Positions 44,234 to 51,993 of a stretch of 63,445 nucleotides of DNA are shown here, piece by piece (position 1 is the stretch's first letter; each line of letters opens with the position of its first letter). Source of the DNA: Pseudomonadota bacterium (lineage in GTDB: Bacteria; Pseudomonadota; Alphaproteobacteria; Caulobacterales; Caulobacteraceae); the NCBI GenBank assembly GCA_023433655.1, contig JAEYUE010000123.1:1-63445 (forward strand), read 5' to 3'. The notes below the pieces were generated by a model that ran no database searches, was not told the DNA's origin, and saw only the letters and a list, made by a program, of their open reading frames with translations. The translations under genes were made by a program, and so were the position numbers.

Positions 44234-47200
44234 ATGAAACATCTCCTTCCTATATTAGCTATCTTCATTCTCCTTTTTCAAAGTATCCTCACATTGGACG
44301 GGGGATATTTATCAACGAAAGTACAACAGGCCATCATTGACTCTAAGTTCGCCCCGTTTCTTGAGTACCCAAAGCAGGAAACTTCAGAAGAGCCAAATTT
44401 CGGACATCTTCCTGTTGCCTTTGTTCCAAATCGAGGTCAGGTTCAGGACAGCAGTGTAAGTTTTCAAGTCACGCACCTTACTGGTTCCACGTTCTTCAAA
44501 CCAGGTGAGTTCGAACTCATCGTACCAAACCAATCTGAACCAGAGATAGCTTCCTTTGACAATACTAAGGCAACGAAACAGAAGAAGGAACCATCGCGGT
44601 TACTTGTCCAGTACAAAAACTACAACAACAAGGCACTAGTACGTGGCATCAATCCACTACCGGGGAAAGCGAATTATTTTTATGGAAATGATTCCTCTCA
44701 ATGGTTCACAGATGTGGAGACATATCAGGGTATCCTTTATGAGGATCTATATCCAAACATAGATCTAGTAATTGGGGGAGGCGCAGGTTACATAAAGAGC
44801 TCCTTGATCATTGCTCCTGGTGCAGATCCCTCTCTAATTAACTGGAAGTACCGGGGGGCCCAAGACATAATCATAGATCAGCAGGGGAATTTACAAATAA
44901 CAGCTAAGTCTAAAGGTGATCCACAGTATTTTTTTGAAACTGCACCAATCGCATGGCAAACTGTCCACGGCGAGAACCTGTCGGTTCAGGTGGCTTACCA
45001 AATTGAAAATAACCAGCACATTTCATTTATTTTTCCCGAGGGCTACGATACAACGAAAGAGCTCATTATCGATCCCACATTAAAATGGGGTGCTTCTACG
45101 AAGAACATACCAGTAACTACTGAGGCGACATTAGAATGGGGCACTTACATAGGAAATAACGGCACGGATCAAGGCTTTGGGATTGATCATGACTCGGCCG
45201 GAAATGTTCTCGTAACCGGATATTCCTATTGCTGGTACTACCCACTTGTTGATCCGATCCAGGAACAAACAGGTGAGGAAGAAATTATCATTTCGAAGCT
45301 AGATCCCACTGGCTCTTATTTACTTTACAGCACTTGCCTGGGCGGTACCGGAACTGATAAAGCCAACAGCATTGCTTTAGATCAGCAGGATAACATAATC
45401 TTAGTTGGCGAAACCGATTCTTCAGACTTTCCTATCGTTTCTGGGATTTCCGCTTACGCTGGGGGGAACAAAGACGCCTTTGTGGTAAAGATCAATAGTA
45501 CTGGGAATGCGGTAACGTATAGCAGTTATATGGGCGGCAGCAACGAAGAAAGGGCGGCAAGTGTTGCTGTTGACCTTAATGGTTTCATCTACCTGGTAGG
45601 GGAAACAGGATCCAGTAACTTTCCAACGACAACAAATGCTTACGATCGAGTGTTTGGAGGCGGTACATGCGATGGAATCAAATGCAAAGATATCTTTGTT
45701 GCTAAATTTGACTCGTCATTATCTGATCTCAATTCGATTTTATACAGCACATACATTGGAGGCGCGAATAGAGTAGACAAAGGATATGATTTAGCACTTG
45801 ATCCAAACAACAATGTGTATATCACTGGATATACATTTACTCTTTCCGGTTTTCCTTTAGTAAACGCAGTTCAAGGATCAAATAACGGTGGCTCCGATGC
45901 TTTTATCATCAAAATGGATCTGAATCAAAGTGGTAACAACTCCATTCTGTTCAGCACATACTTTGGAGGAAGCAGCAACGATCGCGGGTATGGAATAGCG
46001 GTTGATGGATCCGGTAATGCATATCTAACCGGTTATACAGAATCATCGAACTTCCCAACAATGAATCCTTACCAAGCAGAACAGGGAGGTGGATGCAGTT
46101 CCGAATGTAGTGATGCTTACATTGCAAAGCTGAATACAACGACGAGTCAAATTGTCTACAGTTCATACCTCGGTGGGGCCGGTATCGATGAGGCCAATGA
46201 TGTGGTTGTTGACAGTAACGGAAGAGCCTATATAGCTGGCTTTACCAAATCGAGTAATTTTCCTGTGGTCAATCCTCTCTTCAGCCGCAGTATTGATGGG
46301 TGCAGTTCAGCGCCCTGTGCCGATGCCTTTATCACTGTCTTTGACCAAACTGGGGCATCGCTCGTGTTCAGCACGTATCTTGGTGGTAAAGGAGAAGATG
46401 TAGCCAAAGGGTTGGTCTTGGAGCCAGGAGGGAACCTTTTTGTTACAGGGTATTCTTTTTCAGACGATTTCCCAGTCTCGAGTGGTGCATATAACACAAC
46501 TAATCCAGAAAACAATCTAAAGTCGGATGTTTTTGTTGCAAAAATCAACTCAATTATCCCTACACCAACTCCAACGGTCACATCTTCATTTACAGACACA
46601 CCTGTTCCGCCTACGCCAACAAATACAGCAACAACAACGGAAACGCCAATTCAACCAACATTAACCTTTACAATCACGCCAACAGCTACTAATACACCTA
46701 CACCAACACCAACACAAGAACCTCTACTCGCTTGGACCGCTGAAAGCAACATAGAATTCGCGAATTTTGGGTGGTCTGTGAGTACGGCCGGCGACATCAA
46801 TGGGGATAGCTATGATGATGTTGTAATTGGCGCGCCTCACTATTCCAATGGTCAGACTAATGAAGGGGCAATCTATCTTTACTATGGATCAGAAGACGGG
46901 TTAGGCACAACCCCAGTAATCATTGAAAGTAATGAACCAGAATCTCTCTTTGGTTGGTCGGTCAGTACAGCTGGCGATGTGAACGGAGATGGATTTGACG
47001 ATTTGATAATTGGAGCGATTGGCTGTACCAGTCCAGAACAATGTGAGGGACGTGCTTACGTATTCTATGGAACTTCCGACGGGCTGAGTGCGACACCTGG
47101 CTGGTCAACGATGGGCGGCAAGGCACACTCCGCCTATGGATATACGGTGGGAAGTGCTGATAGTTACATTAAGTTGATCCACTTACGCTCTCGGATGTAT

Positions 47201-48136
47201 TCCCCCATCACCGGCCGTTTCCTCACCAGAGATACCTGGCAAGGCGATTATACCAGACCATTATCACTCAATAAATGGAATTATGTAAGCGGAAATCCTA
47301 TCAACCGGGTTGACCCTCTTGGATTATGGGAACTTGCCCCAGGTTTCAACTTATCTGAAGGTGGAATTTACGGGAAAGGCATTCTTGAGATGCAAGGATC
47401 TCCAATTCCATGCAAAGGAACTTGTATCGGCCCTGCTTCAACAGATATCTCGATCTTTGTACCTCCTGTTGTAAATGGAATGTTATACAACGATCAACAT
47501 TATGGAAGATATGGGTATACAGATGTCCGAATGATCAAGAAGTTGATAGAGTATGATGTAATTGAAAGGAATAACCTAACATCTTGCTACTTAGATGAAT
47601 TCATTATTCCTAAAAACACAAATGACTGGAAAGAAGTGTATCAGAAGATTGGTAAAAGTAATGCCTTTAGTCAGGGTGCCTTAGTAGACATAACAGTATC
47701 TATTGGAGTTGGAATGGGTTATGACTCAGGATATTCGCCAGTTGATATGACCTATAATTTGTTAGCTTACTACTCGAACAACGCTTCAATTGCTGCCCAG
47801 CTATTTGTAGCACAATCTAAGATGGAAAGAGAGAGATTGCAAATGGTAGAAATTTTTGATAACAATGAAAAAGCCGGCAGAGCCGAAGCAGGAGTGGGTG
47901 GTGTTGTTTTTGTGGCACAAGCATGGCAAGGTGTACAAACATTTAATAGTAGAGCTTTTGTAATAACTATAGAACAGCATCGACTTGTACCATCCTTATA
48001 CCGGGGTAGAATCGAGACAACGGCTGGTTTTTACGAAGTGAAATCTCATCGCCTATTAATTTCATCCTACTTCTTAAGCTTTGAGGGAGGAACATGGCGG
48101 GAGCAATTATTTAACCTGGCCGCGTCTAATCCGTAA
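44234..48136 (+). CDS. Secreted DUF7948/SBBP/FG-GAP protein fused in frame to an inserted Rhs core and tail
   Basis: 1300 aa. Signal peptide (about 1-21); DUF7948-like domain (VAFVPNRGQVQDSSVSFQV, about 55-285) like that of the 13246-21414 protein; SBBP repeats (about 305-770); a TPTPT linker (about 776-830); FG-GAP repeats (FGWSVSTAGDVNGDGFDDLI, to residue 975). At codon 47159 it passes into an insertion and becomes an Rhs core: LIHLRSRMYSPITGRFLTRD and NPINRVDPLGLW, then a 270-residue tail with no family I recognise, the expected place of a toxin. AAGGGAGC precedes the ATG. The natural FG-GAP continuation is at 51123-51982. See the insertion element entry. Confidence 0.85.
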   Translation: MKHLLPILAIFILLFQSILTLDGGYLSTKVQQAIIDSKFAPFLEYPKQETSEEPNFGHLPVAFVPNRGQVQDSSVSFQVTHLTGSTFFKPGEFELIVPNQSEPEIASFDNTKATKQKKEPSRLLVQYKNYNNKALVRGINPLPGKANYFYGNDSSQWFTDVETYQGILYEDLYPNIDLVIGGGAGYIKSSLIIAPGADPSLINWKYRGAQDIIIDQQGNLQITAKSKGDPQYFFETAPIAWQTVHGENLSVQVAYQIENNQHISFIFPEGYDTTKELIIDPTLKWGASTKNIPVTTEATLEWGTYIGNNGTDQGFGIDHDSAGNVLVTGYSYCWYYPLVDPIQEQTGEEEIIISKLDPTGSYLLYSTCLGGTGTDKANSIALDQQDNIILVGETDSSDFPIVSGISAYAGGNKDAFVVKINSTGNAVTYSSYMGGSNEERAASVAVDLNGFIYLVGETGSSNFPTTTNAYDRVFGGGTCDGIKCKDIFVAKFDSSLSDLNSILYSTYIGGANRVDKGYDLALDPNNNVYITGYTFTLSGFPLVNAVQGSNNGGSDAFIIKMDLNQSGNNSILFSTYFGGSSNDRGYGIAVDGSGNAYLTGYTESSNFPTMNPYQAEQGGGCSSECSDAYIAKLNTTTSQIVYSSYLGGAGIDEANDVVVDSNGRAYIAGFTKSSNFPVVNPLFSRSIDGCSSAPCADAFITVFDQTGASLVFSTYLGGKGEDVAKGLVLEPGGNLFVTGYSFSDDFPVSSGAYNTTNPENNLKSDVFVAKINSIIPTPTPTVTSSFTDTPVPPTPTNTATTTETPIQPTLTFTITPTATNTPTPTPTQEPLLAWTAESNIEFANFGWSVSTAGDINGDSYDDVVIGAPHYSNGQTNEGAIYLYYGSEDGLGTTPVIIESNEPESLFGWSVSTAGDVNGDGFDDLIIGAIGCTSPEQCEGRAYVFYGTSDGLSATPGWSTMGGKAHSAYGYTVGSADSYIKLIHLRSRMYSPITGRFLTRDTWQGDYTRPLSLNKWNYVSGNPINRVDPLGLWELAPGFNLSEGGIYGKGILEMQGSPIPCKGTCIGPASTDISIFVPPVVNGMLYNDQHYGRYGYTDVRMIKKLIEYDVIERNNLTSCYLDEFIIPKNTNDWKEVYQKIGKSNAFSQGALVDITVSIGVGMGYDSGYSPVDMTYNLLAYYSNNASIAAQLFVAQSKMERERLQMVEIFDNNEKAGRAEAGVGGVVFVAQAWQGVQTFNSRAFVITIEQHRLVPSLYRGRIETTAGFYEVKSHRLLISSYFLSFEGGTWREQLFNLAASNP
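47164..47175 (+). repeat. Left inverted repeat of the element
   Basis: TTACATTAAGTT, exact inverse of 51109-51120. It is read through as Y-I-K-L immediately before the Rhs core LIHLRSRMY, so the repeat is part of the fused coding sequence. Confidence 0.8.
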
Positions 48137-48168
48137 GATATGACTTGAGTTGAGAGGAGTTGTAATTC

Positions 48169-48435
48169 ATGCCCACTCAGTTTCAGCAAATCTTGGATCA
48201 GATAGGTTTTGAGTTATTTTGTTTATGTATTCCAGGTCTTTTATTAGCTTTGGGAGGCATTCGAAACATTGTTCGGAGGAGTGCTATATCTGTTAGCAGG
48301 GATGGCCACTTTCGTTGGAAAAAGCCAGTATATTTAACAGGGAAAGACGCTGTTGAAGCAGGAGGCTGTACAGCATTATTAGGTATTGGATTGCTTTTGT
48401 TAGGGATTATTGCTATTATCGGAGATCTGCAATAG
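48169..48435 (+). CDS. Two-TM small protein, candidate immunity protein
   Basis: 88 aa with hydrophobic segments FELFCLCIPGLLLALGGI (about 14-31) and ALLGIGLLLLGIIAII (about 70-85), and a basic loop between them. It lies 32 bases after the Rhs tail, same strand, with its own GAGAGGAGTTG ribosome-binding site. In Rhs loci this slot usually holds the cognate immunity gene, and an inner-membrane immunity protein would suit a membrane- or envelope-targeting tail. Function is inferred from position only; it could also be an accessory of the recombinases. Confidence 0.6.
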   Translation: MPTQFQQILDQIGFELFCLCIPGLLLALGGIRNIVRRSAISVSRDGHFRWKKPVYLTGKDAVEAGGCTALLGIGLLLLGIIAIIGDLQ

Positions 48436-48511
48436 GTAATAGATCCTGTCCATATATTGAGTTAGAAGGCAATTTGTGACATAGTCAGACAAATAAATGA
48501 AAAGACGAGAT

Positions 48512-48529
48512 GAACTGGAAAACCAGTTC
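48512..48529. terminator. Hairpin between convergent genes
   Basis: GAACTGG-AAAA-CCAGTTC, a perfect 7-bp stem between the small membrane protein and the convergent recombinase operon. There is no strong T-run, but its position suits a bidirectional terminator. Confidence 0.45.
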
Positions 48530-48598
48530 CTCCCGCCTTTTCCATAGGCAACCTTAATTATACAACCCTGTTGGCTATAGGGATGCCCACAATTGTAC

Positions 48599-50095
48599 TC
48601 AGTCTGCGTTTGCCAGCACCTTAACATCGCTAATATCAAGCATCAGGAGCTTTACTTTTAGATGCTGAAGAAGATTAACCTGGTTCTCCGTGAGCGCGTC
48701 TTTCTGCATTGCTTCAAGGAGCGCCAGCGCCTCCCCGCACAAATCGGGCGTTCGACATCTTTCCGGCTCTTCCAGAGCTAGACGGCTCTCCACCTGCTCC
48801 ATCGCCTTGTAAAAGTCGGCTGCGACGGTTCCATCGTACAACCGGGCATAGTTGAGGGTGGTATCAATATGCTTGTGTCCAAGAATGGCCTGCACAGACA
48901 AAATCGGCGCACCAGCATTGAGTAACAGTGTCGCGCAGCTGTGACGTAATTGATGTGGAGTAATCTTAACACCGCATCGATCACCGTAGGTAATGAGTCG
49001 CTGCTGACAGTAGTGCGTGCTGAGCGGTTCATGGCGATAGACAAACAGGGTTTCGGGCAAGGAACGATCCGTTCCCCGCACCTGGCGGTAGGCTTGCAGG
49101 GCATCCACGACGGCCTGGCTGAGATAGACGAAGCGGTCTTTCAGCCCTTTCGACTGGTCGATTCGCACTTTGCGACGCTGCCAGTCGATGTCTGCCTCTT
49201 TCAGTCGCCGCACTTCACCTGTTCGCAGTCCGGCATGCAGCATGAGCAGGAACCAGGCTTTGTCCATGATCCCCATTCGCTGGATGTGCGCCTCAGGCGA
49301 TTGGGCTTCCTTCTGGATTTCTCCATAAACCATCCGAAGCTGCTCGGGCGGTGCGTCGCGTGGTATGCGCGTACCCTCGTTAAGCGGATCTACCAGCAGC
49401 ATCCGGGCACATATTGGAACTCCGGCCTCATCTTGGTAGTTGAGAAAGCCTTGCAAGCGGCGCAGCTCATTGTTGACGGTGATCGGGTTCCGTCCAGCGG
49501 TGAGCCGCGTCTCCAGGTAGTCGAACCAAAGCTTGGGGGTTATATCTTCCAGACTATTGAGCGGCGTGTGAATAGCCATCCAACGCAGCGAAGCGGTCAG
49601 GTGGCTGAGTAGTTCAAGTGTGGAGCGGTAGTGCTGGTCGGGACGCCAACTTTTGCGGCGAAAGGCCAGGTAATCACGCAGTTGCTCCACCAGCCAGATG
49701 GGGAGGTGCTGAGTGTAGTGATCCCAGTTTACATCCTGGCCGGTTTTGGGCTTGCGGCGGTCCAGGAACTGTGCCAGCTTCAGCAATCCCTTGTGATATT
49801 CCCGCCGCGTGTTTTCGTTGGGATACCGCTCTTCGAGATAGACTCGCACCCGCTCCAGGTCTGCAATCGGGTCAATCTTCTTGTAGGGCTTGTCCAAATA
49901 GCCTAGCGCCAAACGTGCGGAAACCCGGTAGGTGTTGCGCGCCGACTCGCTGTACCCGCCTTCTTTGAGCCACTGGTAAAAGCGCTGGAAGAAACTCCGA
50001 TTGACGGATGGCCATGCGCTCATGGGTTTGATGTTCGGGTCGGCAGGCGGGGTATCCTTAAAGTGGAATCTACGTATTCCTTTACTTTTGGTCAT
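48599..50095 (-). CDS. Tyrosine recombinase 2 (long, TnpB-like)
   Basis: 498 aa. The catalytic domain shows the first Arg in MLHAGLRTGEVRRL, HxxR in PHQLRHSCATLLLN, the His in AILGHKHIDTTLNYARLYD and the probable nucleophile Tyr in that last segment. The N-terminal half holds a SAM-like core-binding domain (ARNTYRVSARLALGYLDKPY). ATG 50095 lies 4 bases after the stop of recombinase 1, within GGAGGGATAAGACG, so it is translationally coupled to it; the longer upstream start is rejected. Paired recombinases of about 300 and 500-600 aa are a hallmark of Tn554-type and related elements, where both are needed. Confidence 0.88.
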   Translation of the reverse strand: MTKSKGIRRFHFKDTPPADPNIKPMSAWPSVNRSFFQRFYQWLKEGGYSESARNTYRVSARLALGYLDKPYKKIDPIADLERVRVYLEERYPNENTRREYHKGLLKLAQFLDRRKPKTGQDVNWDHYTQHLPIWLVEQLRDYLAFRRKSWRPDQHYRSTLELLSHLTASLRWMAIHTPLNSLEDITPKLWFDYLETRLTAGRNPITVNNELRRLQGFLNYQDEAGVPICARMLLVDPLNEGTRIPRDAPPEQLRMVYGEIQKEAQSPEAHIQRMGIMDKAWFLLMLHAGLRTGEVRRLKEADIDWQRRKVRIDQSKGLKDRFVYLSQAVVDALQAYRQVRGTDRSLPETLFVYRHEPLSTHYCQQRLITYGDRCGVKITPHQLRHSCATLLLNAGAPILSVQAILGHKHIDTTLNYARLYDGTVAADFYKAMEQVESRLALEEPERCRTPDLCGEALALLEAMQKDALTENQVNLLQHLKVKLLMLDISDVKVLANAD

Positions 50096-50099
50096 CGTC

Positions 50100-50981
50100 T
50101 TATCCCTCCAGCGGTAGTTGGTCAACCAATTTCCGCATGGCTGCTTCATAATCGGCCTGCACCTGCGGGTCGGAGATGTTCAGGTAGATCTCGGTGGTGG
50201 CCAGTTGACGGTGTCCTAACAGCTTTTGAATGGTGGTTACCGGCATGCGTGCTTCGACCATCTGGCGGCCAAAGGTATGGCGGAACTGGTGGCAGGTCAG
50301 CCACAGCCCGGCTTCTCGGCAGTAGCGCGCCAGGCGATCTTGAATACCGGTCACAGTGAGCCGCTTGCCAAACCGGTTGAGGAACACCGCCGGGTCATGG
50401 CTCTCCGGACGGACGACCAGCCAGGTTTTCAGCGCGGAAAGTGCCTGCGGCGAGAGATACACCACGCGTTGCGCACTGCCTTTGCCATGCAGCCACAGTC
50501 GGGGGAGCAAGTTTTGCGCGGGCTGCAGGTACAGGTCGGGAAGTGATAGGTTGCGTACCTCGCCTACTCTCAGACCGCACCGAAGCATTAAGACGAACAT
50601 CGCCCGGTCACGCGGAGAATGAATCACGGCAAACAGCTTTTCGAGTGCGTCATCCTGCACGTCGCGGGGCAAACGGGTGCCAAGGCGGATAAAGTGCCGC
50701 CGGGGCAGCACCGGATTGGACGGGGCAGAGGGCGATTCGACCGCCAGGAAGTGATAGAACGAGCGCAGCGCGTTCAGGCGGCGGTTGATGGTGGTCGATG
50801 CGTGCTGTTCTCCCTGGCAGTGTTCGATGAAGCGGTCGATATCGCGCACGGTAATTTCGCCCGGTGTCTTGCCGGACCAGGTGAAGAACAGTTGTAGATC
50901 GCTGATGTAGTGAATCGGGGTGCTGGCGTGAGGCGCTTTGCGCCGCAGCCATTTCTGAAAGGACTCGATTTCTGGTAACAT
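50100..50981 (-). CDS. Tyrosine recombinase 1 (short, XerD/TnpA-like)
   Basis: 293 aa. SAM-like N-domain (FQKWLRRKAPHASTPIHYIS, INRRLNALRSFYHFLAVE), then catalytic residues Arg in LMLRCGLRVGEVRNLS, HxxR in CHQFRHTFGRQMVE, His in LLGHRQLATTEIYLNIS with the Tyr in EIY. I choose ATG 50981 because AGGAGG lies 7 bases upstream; the more upstream start would have no such site. Its leader folds onto that site (next entry). Confidence 0.9.
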   Translation of the reverse strand: MLPEIESFQKWLRRKAPHASTPIHYISDLQLFFTWSGKTPGEITVRDIDRFIEHCQGEQHASTTINRRLNALRSFYHFLAVESPSAPSNPVLPRRHFIRLGTRLPRDVQDDALEKLFAVIHSPRDRAMFVLMLRCGLRVGEVRNLSLPDLYLQPAQNLLPRLWLHGKGSAQRVVYLSPQALSALKTWLVVRPESHDPAVFLNRFGKRLTVTGIQDRLARYCREAGLWLTCHQFRHTFGRQMVEARMPVTTIQKLLGHRQLATTEIYLNISDPQVQADYEAAMRKLVDQLPLEG

Positions 50982-50989
50982 GGAACTAC

Positions 50990-51074
50990 CTCCTGGTGGT
51001 GGGGCGAAACGTTGTTCGCCATGAATGGATGACAGAAACTTGGCCGGTTTCCTTCTCCAGAATACCACCAGGAG
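50990..51074 (-). promoter_or_regulatory. Recombinase mRNA leader with sequestered Shine-Dalgarno
   Basis: In the minus-strand transcript, CTCCTGGTGGT (51064-51074) is perfectly complementary to ACCACCAGGAG (50990-51000), whose AGGAG belongs to the AGGAGG site of recombinase 1. Closing the stem hides that site. A smaller hairpin (GGCGAA...TTCGCC, about 51002-51020) lies in the loop. This suggests translational repression of integrase synthesis. Confidence 0.6.
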
Positions 51075-51108
51075 CGTTTTTTTTACGGGCTTTTTTTACC
51101 CGCTTTGG

Positions 51109-51120
51109 AACTTAATGTAA
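51109..51120 (-). repeat. Right inverted repeat of the element
   Basis: AACTTAATGTAA, exact inverse of 47164-47175, two bases before the FG-GAP gene resumes. Confidence 0.8.
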
Positions 51121-51122
51121 TG

Positions 51123-51982
51123 GTGACGTCAATGGGGATGGCTTCGGAGACGTCTTCGTCGGTGCGCCCAACGATGGAAACAATTTCGAAGGGAAGGTCT
51201 ATGTCTATTATGGCGCATTGACGGGCGACGGCGGGCTTAGCGCTACGCCCAGTTGGTCTGCCAGTGGCGGTCAAAATAACGCTTACTTTGGTTTATCGGC
51301 CAGTTCCGCTGGAGATGTAAACGGCGATCAGATTGACGATCTAATTGTCGGCGCGCCGAATGCCAGCACCGATTTGGCCGGTGAAGGGAAAGCTCACATA
51401 TTTTTCGGACATTCGGGCGGGCTTTTGCAGACTGCATCCTGGACGGTTGAAGGCGATCAACTGGACGCGCACTTTGGCGAATCAGTCAGCGGCGTCGGAA
51501 ATCTCAATGGGGATGGGCAGATGGATGTCGTTGTTGGTGCCCCAGACTACGATGACGGCAGCACGGCAGATGCGGGAGCGGCATTTGTTTATTTTGGCGT
51601 TTCAGGCAGCGGCCCAACGGCGCAACCAGGTTGGAGCGAGCGGGGCAGCCAGGCAGGGATGAACTTTGGTATATCTGTCACCGGGGCAGGAGACGTAGAT
51701 AATGACATGTTGGCGGATCTTCTGATCGGAGCCAACCGCTATAGCAATAGAGAAGAACATGAAGGCAGGGTGCTCCTCCACTTTGGATCGGCAGGAGGAA
51801 TTGACCCGAACCGGAGCTGGGCGATGGAAGGGGGGCAGGCTTTCGCAAATCTGGGCTATGCCATTAGCAAAGTGTTTGTTATCCAACCGGGCAGCGCAGG
51901 AGCAATCTTATTTGCCGCTCCGCAGATGGATAACAATGAGGCCGACGAAGGCCTGGTATTCTTCTATTCGGGTTTGCACTAA
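51123..51982 (+). pseudogene. Orphaned C-terminal FG-GAP half of the 44234 gene
   Basis: GDVNGDGFGDVFVGAP and at least four more FG-GAP/integrin-alpha repeats (SSAGDVNGDQIDDLIVGAP, GNLNGDGQMDVVVGAP, GDVDNDMLADLLIGA) run to TAA 51980-51982. There is no start or signal peptide here; the frame is the exact continuation of 44234-47159. Internal ATGs (e.g. 51218) are unlikely to be used. It ends 11 bases before the next gene, so the original FG-GAP gene and the giant Rhs gene probably formed an operon. Confidence 0.85.
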
Positions 51983-51993
51983 GAGAGCGCATC

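Larger units (their letters stand above)
47160..51122. mobile_element. Inverted-repeat-bounded element: Rhs core/tail, small membrane protein, two tyrosine recombinases
   Basis: A 3963-bp insertion in an FG-GAP gene. Ends: TTACATTAAGTT (47164-47175) and AACTTAATGTAA (51109-51120). Deleting it joins GGAAGTGCTG to GTGACGTCAATGG and restores a perfect FG-GAP motif, GSAGDVNGDGFGDVFVGAP, so the boundary is fixed to within one base and there is no target duplication, as expected of tyrosine-recombinase integration. Contents: an Rhs core and tail read in frame from the host gene, an 88-aa two-TM protein, and two minus-strand tyrosine recombinases reminiscent of the TnpA/TnpB pair of Tn554-like elements. 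I know no described element with this cargo layout. Confidence 0.8.

Noticed and set aside
48950..49612. 220-codon plus-strand frame opposite recombinase 2
   Set aside because: Antisense shadow of a clear tyrosine recombinase.
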